Below, piece after piece: positions 44,127 to 53,726 of a stretch of DNA of 64,000 nucleotides. A model generated the notes under the pieces. It saw only the letters and a program-made list of their open reading frames with translations. It was not told the DNA's origin and searched no databases. Numbering within the stretch: position 1 is the stretch's first letter; every line of letters starts with the position of its first letter. The position numbers and the translations under genes were made by a program. Source of the DNA: Janthinobacterium lividum PAMC 25724 (GTDB lineage: Bacteria; Pseudomonadota; Gammaproteobacteria; Burkholderiales; Burkholderiaceae_D); contig AHHB01000041.1 of NCBI GenBank assembly GCA_000242815.2, positions 1-64,000 on the forward strand, in the 5' to 3' direction.

Positions 44127-46781
44127 TCAGTTGGCCAATGCCTTGCTGACCACTTCCATCAGATCATTCGACAAGCTGGTCTGGCCGGCGACTTGTTCCA
44201 GCGCCTCGCGCATGCGGCTTTGCAGGGCCGGCACGTAACGGCGCCAGCGGTCCATGGAACGCGCCAGGCGCGCGGCTACTTGCGGGTTCAGGGCGTCGAG
44301 CGCGATGACTTGCTCGGCCCAGAAGGCATAGCCGCTGCCGTCCGCCGCATGGAACTGCGATGGATTGCCACTGGTGAAATTGAAGATCAGGCTGCGCGCG
44401 CGGTTCGGATTTTTCAAGGTAAAAGCCGGGTGCGTCATCAACTGGCGCACGGCTTGCACGTCGGTCGTTGGCGCGGCCGCCTGCATGGCGAACCACTTGT
44501 CGATCACCAGCGCTTCATTGTCGAAGTCGCGATAGAAACTGACCAGGGCGGCCTGCGCGTGCGCAGTGGAACCCGAATGGATCAGGGCCGCCAGCGCTGC
44601 GGCGCGGTCCGTCATGTTGCCGGCGCTGTCGAACTGCTGCTGCGCCAGCGCCAGTTCTTGCGCGCCTGGTGCGATCAACAGGTAGGACAGGGCCAGGTTT
44701 TTCAGCGCCCGCTTGCCGGCCGAGAGGGCGTCGGGGCTGTATTCGCCCGGCGTCTGGTTGGCGTGGTATTGCGCCAGCAATTCGGGCTTCAAGGCGGTGG
44801 CGATGGTGCTGCGCATGAACTGGCGCGCTGCGTGGATCGCCTGCGGGTCGACTTGCGCCATGCGCTCGGCGATGATGGTTTCAGACGGCAGTATCAAGGC
44901 CAGCTCGCGGAAGGCGGGATCGAGCGTTTCATCGGCCAGCAAGGCGCGCTGCGCGGCGATGAAGGTGTCGTCCAGCGCCAGCGTGGCGCCAGTGGCGACG
45001 GCGCCGGTCAGTGTCAGCAGGCGTTCCATGGCCAGGCGCTGGCCCGCTTCCCAGCGGTTGACAGGATCGCTGTCATGACGGAACAGGTGCAGCAACTGCG
45101 CATCGGTATAGTCGTATTCCAGCACCACCGGTGCGGAAAAATCGCGCAGCAGCGAAGGCACTGGTGCTTGCGTCACGTGCGTGAAGCGGAAGGTTTGCGA
45201 CGCTTCGGTCAGCTCCAGTACGACGCTGGTGGCGCCGTTCGACGCCACGCCATCGAGGTGCAGCGGCAGGTCGCGCCCATCCGCGCCCAGCAAGCCGACG
45301 CTGAAAGGAATGTGGAATGGCAGTTTTTCCGGCTGGCCCGGCGTGGCGGGGCAGCTTTGCGCCAGGGTCAGCTCGAACGTCTGGCTGGCCGCGTCGTAGC
45401 GCGTGGAAGCTTGCACGATGGGCGTACCGGCCTGGCTGTACCAGCGCTCGAACTGCGTGAAATCACGGCCGTTCGCGTCCGCCATGGCGGCGCGGAAATC
45501 GTCGCACTGCACGGCCTGGCCATCGTGGCGCGCAAAGTACAGGTCCATGCCCTTGCGGAAACCGTCGCGGCCCACCAGGGTCTGATACATGCGCACTACT
45601 TCGGCGCCTTTTTCGTAGATCGTAACGGTATAAAAGTTATTGATTTCAACGAAAGAATCGGGACGCACGGGATGCGCCATCGGGCCCGCGTCTTCGGGAA
45701 ACTGCGCCTGGCGCAAGGTGCGCACCTGATCGATGCGCGTGACGGCGCGCCCCGTCTCCGTGCCGATCATGTCGGCGGAGAATTCCTGGTCGCGGAACAC
45801 CGTCAAGCCTTCTTTCAAGGACAGCTGGAACCAGTCGCGGCAGGTCACGCGGTTGCCGGTCCAGTTATGGAAGTACTCATGGCCCACCACCGCTTCGATA
45901 CCCGCGTAATCGACGTCGGTCGCCACGCGTGAATTGGCCAGCACATACTTGGTATTGAAAATGTTCAAACCCTTGTTTTCCATGGCGCCCATATTGAAGT
46001 CGCCCACGGCAACGATCATGAAGCGGTCCAGGTCCAGCTCCAGGCCGAAGCGTTCTTCATCCCAGCGTATCGAGTTTTTCAGCGACTGCATGGCGTAATC
46101 GGTTTTATCCAGATTGCCCTCTTCCACCCACACCTGCAACAGCACTTCGCGGCCGGACTTGAGGGTGTAGCGCTCTTCCTGGCACACCAGGCGCGCCGCC
46201 ACCAGGGCAAACAGGTAAGACGGCTTGTTGAACGGGTCTTCCCACTTGGCGTAATGGCGGCCGTCACCAAGGTCGCCCTCTTCGATCAGGTTGCCGTTCG
46301 AGAGCAGCACCGGATACTTGTCCTTGTCGGCGCGCAGCATGACGGTGTACCTGGCCATCACGTCCGGGCGATCCGGGAAGAAGCTGATGCGGCGGAAACC
46401 TTCGGCTTCGCACTGCGTGAAGAAGTTATGGTTCGACACGTACAGGCCGGACAGCGAGGTATTGTCCTGCGGCGCCAGCACAGTCTCGATCTCGAGCAGC
46501 ACCTCGTCGGGCGCCTTGGGGATGGTCAGCATGCTCGGCGTCAGCTTGTATTGCGACGGCTTGAGCAGCTTGCCGTTCAGGCGTACTTGCACCAGTTCAA
46601 TGTGTTCGCCGTGCAACTCGATGCTGCGGCTACTGCTGGCCGGATTGTGGCGCATGCGCATCCGGCTCGCCACCACTGTGCGGGCGGGATCGAGATCGAA
46701 GCCAAGTTCGACGCTGTCAACGAGAAAGCTGGGCGGCGTGTAATCTTTGCGGTAAATCGTCTGAGGGCTGTCTGTGCGCAT
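44127..46781 (-). CDS. pepN: aminopeptidase N
   Basis: An 884-residue M1 zinc aminopeptidase that removes N-terminal residues from peptides in the cytoplasm. The exopeptidase motif GAMEN is at 265-269, zinc ligands H301/H305 are in HEYFH, and E324 is in LKEGLTVFRDQEF. E. coli PepN has its HEYFH at 297-301, so the alignment is close. There is no signal peptide. The fbp and pepN spacer holds a repeat cluster. A divergent lipoprotein gene starts 218 bp away. Confidence 0.95.
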   Translation of the reverse strand: MRTDSPQTIYRKDYTPPSFLVDSVELGFDLDPARTVVASRMRMRHNPASSSRSIELHGEHIELVQVRLNGKLLKPSQYKLTPSMLTIPKAPDEVLLEIETVLAPQDNTSLSGLYVSNHNFFTQCEAEGFRRISFFPDRPDVMARYTVMLRADKDKYPVLLSNGNLIEEGDLGDGRHYAKWEDPFNKPSYLFALVAARLVCQEERYTLKSGREVLLQVWVEEGNLDKTDYAMQSLKNSIRWDEERFGLELDLDRFMIVAVGDFNMGAMENKGLNIFNTKYVLANSRVATDVDYAGIEAVVGHEYFHNWTGNRVTCRDWFQLSLKEGLTVFRDQEFSADMIGTETGRAVTRIDQVRTLRQAQFPEDAGPMAHPVRPDSFVEINNFYTVTIYEKGAEVVRMYQTLVGRDGFRKGMDLYFARHDGQAVQCDDFRAAMADANGRDFTQFERWYSQAGTPIVQASTRYDAASQTFELTLAQSCPATPGQPEKLPFHIPFSVGLLGADGRDLPLHLDGVASNGATSVVLELTEASQTFRFTHVTQAPVPSLLRDFSAPVVLEYDYTDAQLLHLFRHDSDPVNRWEAGQRLAMERLLTLTGAVATGATLALDDTFIAAQRALLADETLDPAFRELALILPSETIIAERMAQVDPQAIHAARQFMRSTIATALKPELLAQYHANQTPGEYSPDALSAGKRALKNLALSYLLIAPGAQELALAQQQFDSAGNMTDRAAALAALIHSGSTAHAQAALVSFYRDFDNEALVIDKWFAMQAAAPTTDVQAVRQLMTHPAFTLKNPNRARSLIFNFTSGNPSQFHAADGSGYAFWAEQVIALDALNPQVAARLARSMDRWRRYVPALQSRMREALEQVAGQTSLSNDLMEVVSKALAN

Positions 46782-46999
46782 AGGGATTTTGGCGGGAGCG
46801 GAGGCAAAAGCCTATTTTACCAACACCAGGCAGGGAAAGGACCGATTCAGCCGCCAATTGCGCCGATTCAGTTCAGGAATGTCAGATTGCCTTGCACGCC
46901 GGCATGGCAGGTAACATTCTGTAATAATACCTGGGGAAAAATAGAACTATTCTTATACTTCCAGGCGACAAATTGCGTCTACTATCAGGAGATCATGCG

Positions 47000-47629
47000 A
47001 TGAAACGATACCTCACCATCATGCTGGCCGCATTGACCGTGCTGCTGACCGGATGCGCCACCACCGTGCGCAGCGATGTGACCGTGTTCCATGAGTGGCC
47101 GGCGCAATTGCATGACCAATCGTATGTCTTTGAAGCGCCGGTGGCGGAAAACGACACGCTGGAATACCGCAGCTATCAAAACCTGTTGCGCGCGGAACTG
47201 GAAAAACACGGCTTCGGCGAGGCTTCCGGCCCTGCGGCGGCCAATTTGCGCGTGGCCATGCATTTTTCGACCGTCGACTATCCTGAGCGCGTGCTGCAAA
47301 CGGCCGATCCATTCTGGTATGGCGCCGGCTACTGGCCTGGCCGCTACGGCTATCGCTACGGTGCATGGCCAGGCTATGGCCGCTTCGCCTACAACCCCTA
47401 TTGGTATGGCCCGATGGAGGTGGAAGAAAGCGTGCGGCATCAATACGAACGCGAATTGCGCGTCACGATCAATGACCGCAACGGCAAGAAACTGTACGAC
47501 GTGACCGTGCACTCGACCGGCAACAAGCGCGCCACGTCGCAAATCATGCCGGCCATGGTGGCCAGCGCCTTTGCCGACTTCCCCGGCCAGAGCGGCGTAC
47601 CGCGCAAGGTCGAAGTCAAAATCGACTAA
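47000..47629 (+). CDS. DUF4136 family lipoprotein
   Basis: A 209-residue outer-membrane lipoprotein with lipobox TVLLTGC. The DUF4136 fold is supported by TTVRSDVTVFHEWPAQLHDQ and the C-terminal MPAMVASAFADFPGQSGVPR. The middle contains an aromatic Gly/Tyr/Trp-rich loop (YGAGYWPGRYGYRYGAWPGY). The ATG at 47000 follows CAGGAG. The function of the family is unknown; members are often near envelope genes. An intrinsic terminator follows, so it is monocistronic. Confidence 0.82.
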   Translation: MKRYLTIMLAALTVLLTGCATTVRSDVTVFHEWPAQLHDQSYVFEAPVAENDTLEYRSYQNLLRAELEKHGFGEASGPAAANLRVAMHFSTVDYPERVLQTADPFWYGAGYWPGRYGYRYGAWPGYGRFAYNPYWYGPMEVEESVRHQYERELRVTINDRNGKKLYDVTVHSTGNKRATSQIMPAMVASAFADFPGQSGVPRKVEVKID

Positions 47630-47647
47630 AGACTTGGCCAGACAAAA

Positions 47648-47684
47648 AACCGGCTGGTGCAGCAATGCGCAAGCCGGTTTTTTT
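47648..47684 (+). terminator. Rho-independent terminator after the DUF4136 gene
   Basis: AACCGGCT and AGCCGGTT form an 8-bp stem with a 16-nt loop, followed by a run of seven Ts. It also lies just beyond the end of the convergent small membrane gene. Confidence 0.85.
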
Positions 47685-47705
47685 ATGTCTACGCGTATTT
47701 TATAT

Positions 47706-47819
47706 CTACGAGTAATACGCCTCGGCAGCAAAAGTGAGTACGCCGATCAGGGCTACGGCCAATGCCAGCACGATTAGCAGGCGGCCCAATTTCGGCGTGC
47801 CGTCATTGTCGCCGCTCAT
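47706..47819 (-). CDS. 37-residue single-pass membrane protein
   Basis: A short gene whose ATG overlaps the TGA of the quinone reductase gene (ATGA), indicating coupled translation. The product is a hydrophilic N-terminus MSGDNDGTPKLGR followed by one membrane helix (LLIVLALAVALIGVLTFAAE) and a short YYS tail, with positive residues before the helix. Its composition is that of a real small membrane protein, and the position right after qor supports it. No function is known. Confidence 0.6.
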   Translation of the reverse strand: MSGDNDGTPKLGRLLIVLALAVALIGVLTFAAEAYYS

Positions 47820-48805
47820 GGCACGATGATGCTAGAACCAGTGGTCTTGCGTCCTTCCAGGTCGGCGTGCGCCTGGGCCACATGAGCCAAGCCATAGCGC
47901 TGCCTGATCTCGATGTTGACTTCACCGCTGCTGACGACGCCAAACAGCGAAGCGGCCATCTCTTCCAGGTTAGCGCGGTTGGACGCATAGCTGAACAGGG
48001 CCGGGCGCGTGATGAAGAGCGAACCGCGCGAGGCCAGCTCGGCCAGCGTAAACGCCGGCACGGGACCGGACGCGTTGCCGAAGCTGACCATCATGCCCAG
48101 CGGCGCCAGGCAATCGAGCGAGCCCGTAAACGTATCCTTGCCGATGGAATCGTAGACCACGCAGACGCCCTTGCCGCGCGTGATCTCGCGCACGCGCTCG
48201 ACGAAGTTTTCCGTGTTGTAGTTGATGACATGGGCGGCGCCATGCGCCTTGGCCAGCGCCGCCTTTTCATCGGTACCGGCCGTGCCGATCAGGTGTACGC
48301 CCAGCACTTTCGCCCACTGGCAGGCGATCAGGCCGACGCCGCCCGCCGCCGCATGGAATAACACCGTGTCGCCAGCCTTCAGGGCCACCGTGCGGTGAAA
48401 CAGGTATTGCACCGTCAAGCCCTGCAGCATCATGGCGGCGGCCGTGTCGAAAGCGATGCGCTCGGGCAGCACCAGCAACAGCGCCGCCGGCAGGTTGCGC
48501 TGCTGCGCATACGCGCCGTTGATGCGCGCCGCATACGCCACACGGTCGCCCACTTTCACCTCGGTGACGCCCTCTCCCACCGCCTCGACGGTACCCGCGC
48601 CCTCGACACCGAGGCCATTGGGCAGCGCTTGCGGATACAAGCCGGTGCGGAAATACACATCGATGAAGTTCAGGCCGATCGCCGCGTGTTTCACGCGCGC
48701 CTCGCCAGGGCCGGGCGGCGGCAGCTCCACATCCACATATTCCATCACGTCCGGGCCGCCTACGCGCTGCACGCGGATGGCTTTGGTGCTAATCGTTGCG
48801 CTCAC
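47816..48805 (-). CDS. qor: NADPH:quinone oxidoreductase
   Basis: A 329-residue zinc-free medium-chain dehydrogenase/reductase that reduces quinones with NADPH. The cofactor motif AAAGGVGLIACQWAKVLG is present and the zinc-binding cysteines of alcohol dehydrogenases are absent. The start is GTG at 48805, preceded by AAGGAG at 7 bases and beginning VSATISTKAIRVQRVGGPDV. It is 32 bp downstream of mgsA in the same direction and is coupled to a small membrane protein, suggesting a detoxification unit against reactive carbonyls or quinones; that link is inferred. Confidence 0.9.
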   Translation of the reverse strand: MSATISTKAIRVQRVGGPDVMEYVDVELPPPGPGEARVKHAAIGLNFIDVYFRTGLYPQALPNGLGVEGAGTVEAVGEGVTEVKVGDRVAYAARINGAYAQQRNLPAALLLVLPERIAFDTAAAMMLQGLTVQYLFHRTVALKAGDTVLFHAAAGGVGLIACQWAKVLGVHLIGTAGTDEKAALAKAHGAAHVINYNTENFVERVREITRGKGVCVVYDSIGKDTFTGSLDCLAPLGMMVSFGNASGPVPAFTLAELASRGSLFITRPALFSYASNRANLEEMAASLFGVVSSGEVNIEIRQRYGLAHVAQAHADLEGRKTTGSSIIVP

Positions 48806-48837
48806 ACTATGCTCCTTGAAGAAGAATCGGGAAAAGC

Positions 48838-49233
48838 TCAGGGCGCCGGATTGGCCAGCGCCCGCAGTTGCAGCTGCGACAGCACCAGGTGGGCCGACGA
48901 CAGATTCGTCGCGCAAGCCACATTGTGCACGTCGCAGGCGCGCACCAGGGCGTTGATGTCGGGCTCGTGTGGCTGCGGCGTCATCGGGTCGCGCAAGAAG
49001 ATCACGCAATCGATCAAGCCTTCCACCAGCAGCGAGCCGATCTGCAAGTCGCCGCCGAACGGACCGGAATGCTTGCGCTCCACTTGCAAGCCCAGCTCAT
49101 TGATCAGGCGCCCGCCCGTGGTACCCGTGGCCGACAGTTCGCACCCCTTCAAAAAATCCAGGTATTCGCCCGCCAGGGTAATCATGTCATCTTTTTTCTT
49201 ATCGTGGGCAATCAGGGCGATGCGTGTTTTCAT
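48838..49233 (-). CDS. mgsA: methylglyoxal synthase
   Basis: A 131-residue enzyme that converts dihydroxyacetone phosphate to methylglyoxal and phosphate, a bypass of lower glycolysis. The active site residues are visible as D62 (PFGGDLQIG) and H89/D92 ([12 protein letters not shown]), aligned with D71, H98 and D101 of E. coli MgsA. It is shorter than the 152-residue E. coli enzyme at the N-terminus. It starts a block with the EamA transporter gene 29 bp upstream and qor downstream. Confidence 0.92.
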   Translation of the reverse strand: MKTRIALIAHDKKKDDMITLAGEYLDFLKGCELSATGTTGGRLINELGLQVERKHSGPFGGDLQIGSLLVEGLIDCVIFLRDPMTPQPHEPDINALVRACDVHNVACATNLSSAHLVLSQLQLRALANPAP

Positions 49234-49262
49234 GGTGAGAATCAGTTCTGTGGGTGGAGGAA

Positions 49263-50183
49263 TTATTTCTTTTTCGACAGCAAGTAAATACCGGCCAATA
49301 CCAGGCTGGTACCGAGCAGTTGCCAGTTGGTAATGGGCTCATCGAGGATCATGGCGCCCAGGAACAGCGTCGATACGGGGCCGATCATGCCCGCCTGCGA
49401 GGCGACGGGCGCGCCTATGCGCTCGACGGCGATCATCGTCATGAAGACGGGCATCACCGTGCAAAAGAGACCATTCAATACAGACAAGCCATACACAGGC
49501 ATGGGCTGTATCAGCATCCCGACCGGGCGCAGGATGAAAAACTGCGCAATGCAGGCAAAGCTGGCCACGCACATGGCGTAGGAAACGAGCCGCATCGAAC
49601 CGATGCGTTTTACCAATTCGCCCGAGCCCAGCAGATACACGGCATACGCACAGGCCGAGCCCAGCACCAGCGTGGAACCGAGCGCCACGTTGCTGGCACC
49701 GCCCTGCAAGTCATGCACGAAGACCAGTACGATGCCGCAATACGAAGTGAGCAGGGCCAGCCATTGGATGCGGCTGATGCGCTGCTTGAAGTAGACGGTG
49801 GTAATCAAGAGCACGAAAGTGGGCGTCAGAAACAGGATCAGCCGCTCAAGCCCCACGGAAATATATTGCAGGCCCAGGAAATCCAGATAGCTCGACAGGT
49901 AATAGCCAACCAGACCCAGCCCGATCAAGCGCCAGCGATCGCTGTTGGATAACGGCGGCGCCGTGCGCATCTTCCACCAGGCGATGACGGCGAACACGGG
50001 CAGCGAGAAAATCATCCTGAAGGCGATCAGGGTGACGGCATCGATCTGGTAGCGGTACAGCAACTTGGCGACGATGGCCTTGGTGGAAAACAGTACCGCC
50101 CCGCCCACGGCAATGGCCAAGCCACCGAGGTAGACGGAACGGGGAAGCGAAGATGGTGTGGCTTGCGGGGAACTGGAGCTCAT
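49263..50183 (-). CDS. EamA/DMT family transporter
   Basis: A 306-residue inner-membrane protein with ten predicted helices in two EamA repeats ([20 protein letters not shown] and [20 protein letters not shown] are in the first and second halves). Members export amino acids or other metabolites. I start it at ATG 50183; an upstream in-frame TTG lacks support. A TACAAT -10-like element lies just before the ATG, so the mRNA may have a very short leader. It probably shares a transcript with mgsA and qor. Confidence 0.85.
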   Translation of the reverse strand: MSSSSPQATPSSLPRSVYLGGLAIAVGGAVLFSTKAIVAKLLYRYQIDAVTLIAFRMIFSLPVFAVIAWWKMRTAPPLSNSDRWRLIGLGLVGYYLSSYLDFLGLQYISVGLERLILFLTPTFVLLITTVYFKQRISRIQWLALLTSYCGIVLVFVHDLQGGASNVALGSTLVLGSACAYAVYLLGSGELVKRIGSMRLVSYAMCVASFACIAQFFILRPVGMLIQPMPVYGLSVLNGLFCTVMPVFMTMIAVERIGAPVASQAGMIGPVSTLFLGAMILDEPITNWQLLGTSLVLAGIYLLSKKK

Positions 50184-50238
50184 GCCCAGATTGTAAGGCA
50201 AAAGCCAAGGGCGGCTGATAACCCCAACCGCAAATACT

Positions 50239-50265
50239 GGGGTCGGACCCTCAGGGTCCGACCCC
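50239..50265. repeat. perfect GGGGTCGGACCC palindrome
   Basis: GGGGTCGGACCC and GGGTCCGACCCC form a perfect 12-bp stem with a TCA loop in the gap after the PhoD gene. There is no T-run. The sequence is a relative of the hairpin at 33952-33976. Confidence 0.75.
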
Positions 50266-50301
50266 GGCCCTTGCCTTGGGCTTAACTTTCAAGAAACAAG
50301 T

Positions 50302-52785
50302 TTAAGAAACCACCACCGCCGCCGCGCCCGCCGTGACCGTAGCCGTCGTCACACGCGCAATCACGTTGCTTGGTGCCGCCGTGCCGATCAGTTTATTCAC
50401 CTGCTTGAACTGCGCCACCAGCTTGCCCGGCGTCACAGTGACCACCGTGTAACCCTGCGCATCGGTATTGAGATGCTTGATCCACGGGTTATTGCCCAGG
50501 CCGGACAATTGCTGCGCCAGGCCCAGCAGCGTCGTATTGAAGTCAGCACTCGCTTTCAAGCCCGCCTGCACGGCTACGACCGTGGCATCGAGCTGCACTT
50601 CCGGCACGCCCTTGGCGGCCAGCGCGCCGCGCAACTGCACGCGCAACTGCTCGAGCAGGCTATCGACGGTAGGCGCCGCCTTGCCCATGGTGTAGTCGAG
50701 CAGGTTGATGTCGAGGTTGAGCGTGCCCAGGCCCGTCACGGGAATGGCCAGCGGATAGCTGACGAGGGTGCCGATATCGCCCATGCTGCCGGCGGCCGAC
50801 TTCAGGTAGCTGAAGAAGGAGTCGGAACTGACGCCGGCCGACACCAGGTCCACCATGACGGGCGTGCCGCCGCCTGGCGCGTCGAAATCGTCGCTGACCG
50901 TGCCGGCAAAGAAGGAATGAATATCGCCCGTGATGGCCACCACGTTGCCGATGGCATTCGTTTTCAGGTGCGCCATCAGATTCTTGCGTTCGCTGTTGTA
51001 GCCATCCCACTGGTCGCAATTGAGCAAGAAGCGTGTGAAGAATGGTGCCAGCGCGGCTTGCTGGCCCGATGCGGCGACAAAGGCCGAGGCGGCGCCCTTG
51101 GCCTGCACGTCGGGCTTGATCCAGCCGAAGGCGATCACTTGCGCGGCAGCGACCGGCGAGCCGCTATTATAGGCAGCCACCGTGATGCCAGCCTGGGCCG
51201 CGCTCAAGCCGGCGCCCACCGCTGCGGCGCCCTGCGCGCTGGCGTTCGCGGCTGCGCCGGCAATGGCCATGGCCGCCGCCTGCGCCACGGTCGTTGACGC
51301 GCCCGCCGTCGAGGCAGCCACGATGGCCGATGCCAGCGCTACGTTGCCGCCCACCAAAGGCAGGGTGCTGGCAATGGCCTGACCCACTTTCGACATGGCG
51401 CTCAGCGCCAGCAAAGTGGCTATCGCATCCGTGCCATTCAAGCCCATGCGCAGCAATGACACTTCATTGCCCCACAGCTTCCAGGTGGACGTGGCCGCCT
51501 TCATCTTGCCTTTCCACCAGTCGCGCTGCGTGCTGCCCAGCATGCCGACGGCGGCCAGCGGATCGGTGCCAGCCTTTGTCGCGGCGGCCATTTTCTGCCC
51601 TTCCACGCTATCGAACAGCGCTTGCGGCACCAGGTAGCGGCTGCCGACGCTGCCCATGGGCTTGCCCGTGGCCGGATTGATCGTCGCTTCGGCGATCGCG
51701 TGGTCGGCGCGGTACAGGCGCTCGTCCGTCATGACCAGTTGCATGAGTTTGCCGAACTGGAAATCGCGATAAATCTGGATATTCTGGAACGTCGTCGCGG
51801 CGGCATCGAACGTAACGTCGGCCGGCATGAATTCGAACCAGGCCTGGTTGGCGCTGCGGCGGCGATTCGGCTGGTGCAGGTCGCTGCCATCGGCGGCCAC
51901 GATGCCTTCATAAGTAGAGGCGTCCTGCCAGGCGTCGTCGGTGAATTCGTGGTCATCCCAGATGGCGATGAAGGCGTAGCGCTCGTGCACGGCTTGCAAG
52001 CGCGTATCGGTGCGGTATTTCTTGTACAGATAGCGGTAATCGGCCACCGTGGTGGCGTACTTGGCCCCCGCGTTGCCGCTTTTGAACGTGCCATCGGGCA
52101 ATTTCAGCTGGTCATGGCGGCTTTCCACGGCGCCGCTCTGGAAGCCCTCGCCCACCGTTTCATAGATGTAGTCGCCCAGGTGGACAATGAAGTCGAGCGA
52201 CTCGTTGGCGGCGATGTGCGACAGCGCGCCCCAGTGATTGATGCTCCAGTCCTGGCACGTCAGATAGGCGAACTGCAACTGCGCTACGTCGGCCGTGGCG
52301 GCGGGCGCCGTCTTGAAGCGGCCCACGTTGGAGCGCACGTCGCCGGCGATGAACTGGTAAAAATACACCTGGCCTGGCTGCAAGCCCGTCACCTTGTGGC
52401 GCAGCGTATTGTCGAAATCAGCTTTCAGAGGCAGTTTTGCATCGACGATCGGGGCGCCGGCCAGGGCCGTGTTGCTGCCCAGCGCGGCCGTATTGTCAAG
52501 CGCGCTGACGATCAGGCGCACGGCCACGTCCGATTTGCCGGCCACGGCAGGGGCGACAGCATCAAAGCTGGCAGGCACGACGCGCGTCCACAGCATCGCG
52601 CTGTCGGCGCGCGGATCGCCCGAGGCTACGCTTTGCGGGAATTTCCAGTCGCTGCCCGATGCCAGCGGCACGCCCGGATCGCTGTAGTCGGTGCTGCCGC
52701 AGGCGGCGAGGCCGACGGTGGCGACAGAGGCAGTTATAAAACCGCCCAATTTAAGAAATTGCCGTCTATCCATTTGACTTGCCAT
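50302..52785 (-). CDS. phoD: PhoD-like alkaline phosphatase, TAT-exported lipoprotein, with Ala-rich insertion
   Basis: An 827-residue phosphatase/phosphodiesterase; typical PhoD proteins have 500-580. The N-terminus has a twin-arginine signal (DRRQFLKLGG) ending in a lipobox (LAAC, C29). Catalytic-site motifs include VHLGDYIYE (about 201-209), AIWDDHEFTDD and ITGDIHSFFAG. Residues about 446-585 form an Ala-rich insertion inside the catalytic domain, and the last 150 residues are an extension rich in Leu, Ala and Val. It releases phosphate from phosphoesters outside the cytoplasm. No pho box was found by eye. Confidence 0.88.
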   Translation of the reverse strand: MASQMDRRQFLKLGGFITASVATVGLAACGSTDYSDPGVPLASGSDWKFPQSVASGDPRADSAMLWTRVVPASFDAVAPAVAGKSDVAVRLIVSALDNTAALGSNTALAGAPIVDAKLPLKADFDNTLRHKVTGLQPGQVYFYQFIAGDVRSNVGRFKTAPAATADVAQLQFAYLTCQDWSINHWGALSHIAANESLDFIVHLGDYIYETVGEGFQSGAVESRHDQLKLPDGTFKSGNAGAKYATTVADYRYLYKKYRTDTRLQAVHERYAFIAIWDDHEFTDDAWQDASTYEGIVAADGSDLHQPNRRRSANQAWFEFMPADVTFDAAATTFQNIQIYRDFQFGKLMQLVMTDERLYRADHAIAEATINPATGKPMGSVGSRYLVPQALFDSVEGQKMAAATKAGTDPLAAVGMLGSTQRDWWKGKMKAATSTWKLWGNEVSLLRMGLNGTDAIATLLALSAMSKVGQAIASTLPLVGGNVALASAIVAASTAGASTTVAQAAAMAIAGAAANASAQGAAAVGAGLSAAQAGITVAAYNSGSPVAAAQVIAFGWIKPDVQAKGAASAFVAASGQQAALAPFFTRFLLNCDQWDGYNSERKNLMAHLKTNAIGNVVAITGDIHSFFAGTVSDDFDAPGGGTPVMVDLVSAGVSSDSFFSYLKSAAGSMGDIGTLVSYPLAIPVTGLGTLNLDINLLDYTMGKAAPTVDSLLEQLRVQLRGALAAKGVPEVQLDATVVAVQAGLKASADFNTTLLGLAQQLSGLGNNPWIKHLNTDAQGYTVVTVTPGKLVAQFKQVNKLIGTAAPSNVIARVTTATVTAGAAAVVVS

Positions 52786-52928
52786 GATGTCGCGCTCTCG
52801 ATATGGTGAAAGCGCGTCACTTTAGCAACAGATTGTGTCATCTTGATGACGTGACCACGGCGCTTGGCGGGGGGGCGATATGCTAAAATGTCGGCCACAA
52901 TTGAACACCCGTCTAAGGAAGATTCGAC

Positions 52929-53654
52929 ATGGCAGGACATAGCAAATGGGCCAATATCAAGCATAAAAAGGCTGCCACCGATGCCAAGCGCGGCAAAATC
53001 TGGACACGCCTGATCAAGGAAATCACGGTCGCGGCCCGCATGGGCGGCGCCGACGCCATCACCAATCCGCGCCTGCGCCTGGCTGTCGACAAGGCGGCCG
53101 ATGCGAACATGCCAAAAGACAACGTCCAGCGCGCGATCAACCGCGGCAGCGGCGGCGTCGACGGCGCCAACTATGAAGAAGTGCGCTATGAAGGCTACGG
53201 CGTGGGCGGCGCAGCCGTCATCGTCGAATGCATGACCGACAACAAAGTACGCACGGTGGCCGAAGTGCGCAACGCCTTCAACAAGAACGGCGGCAACATG
53301 GGTAACGAAGGCTCGGTCGCCTTCATGTTCCAGCACTGCGGCCAGTTGCTGTTCGCGCCGGGCACCGATGAAGACAAGCTGATGGAAGCGGCGCTGGAAG
53401 CAGGCGCCGACGACGTCATCGCCGACGAAGAAGGCGGCTTCGAGGTGCTGACCCCCGTGCACGATTTCGCCACCGTCAAGGAAGCGCTGGAAGCGGCCGG
53501 TTTCAAGGCCGAAGTGGCCGAAGTCATCATGAAACCGGCGACCGAAACCGTGTACGCGGGCGACGATGCCATCAAGATGCAAAAGCTGATCGATGCGCTG
53601 GAGTTGCTCGACGACGTACAGGAAGTGTTCACCAACGCTTTAATAGAGAACTAA
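52929..53654 (+). CDS. yebC: YebC/PmpR family regulator or translation factor
   Basis: A 241-residue protein with the invariant N-terminus [20 protein letters not shown] and the family motifs [20 protein letters not shown] and [19 protein letters not shown]. Family members have been described as DNA-binding regulators and, more recently, as factors that help ribosomes translate difficult sequences. AAGGAAG precedes the start. A 12-bp direct duplication covers its stop codon. It is followed by purD. Confidence 0.95.
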   Translation: MAGHSKWANIKHKKAATDAKRGKIWTRLIKEITVAARMGGADAITNPRLRLAVDKAADANMPKDNVQRAINRGSGGVDGANYEEVRYEGYGVGGAAVIVECMTDNKVRTVAEVRNAFNKNGGNMGNEGSVAFMFQHCGQLLFAPGTDEDKLMEAALEAGADDVIADEEGGFEVLTPVHDFATVKEALEAAGFKAEVAEVIMKPATETVYAGDDAIKMQKLIDALELLDDVQEVFTNALIEN

Positions 53655-53668
53655 TCAGAGAACTAATT
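53645..53668 (+). repeat. 12-bp tandem duplication over the yebC stop codon
   Basis: AGAGAACTAATC and AGAGAACTAATT follow each other directly; the first copy supplies the yebC TAA. An 8-bp stem (AGGGCGGC/GCCGCCCT, 53681-53699) comes next, without a T-run. Confidence 0.7.
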
Positions 53669-53726
53669 ACTCTGCCTACAAGGGCGGCAGCGCCGCCCTG
53701 CAACCCACACTGAACGAACGGTCCCT

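Noticed and set aside
44193-45932. 579-codon plus-strand frame inside pepN
   Set aside because: Antisense to aminopeptidase N, which is intact; no domain or ribosome-binding site is visible.
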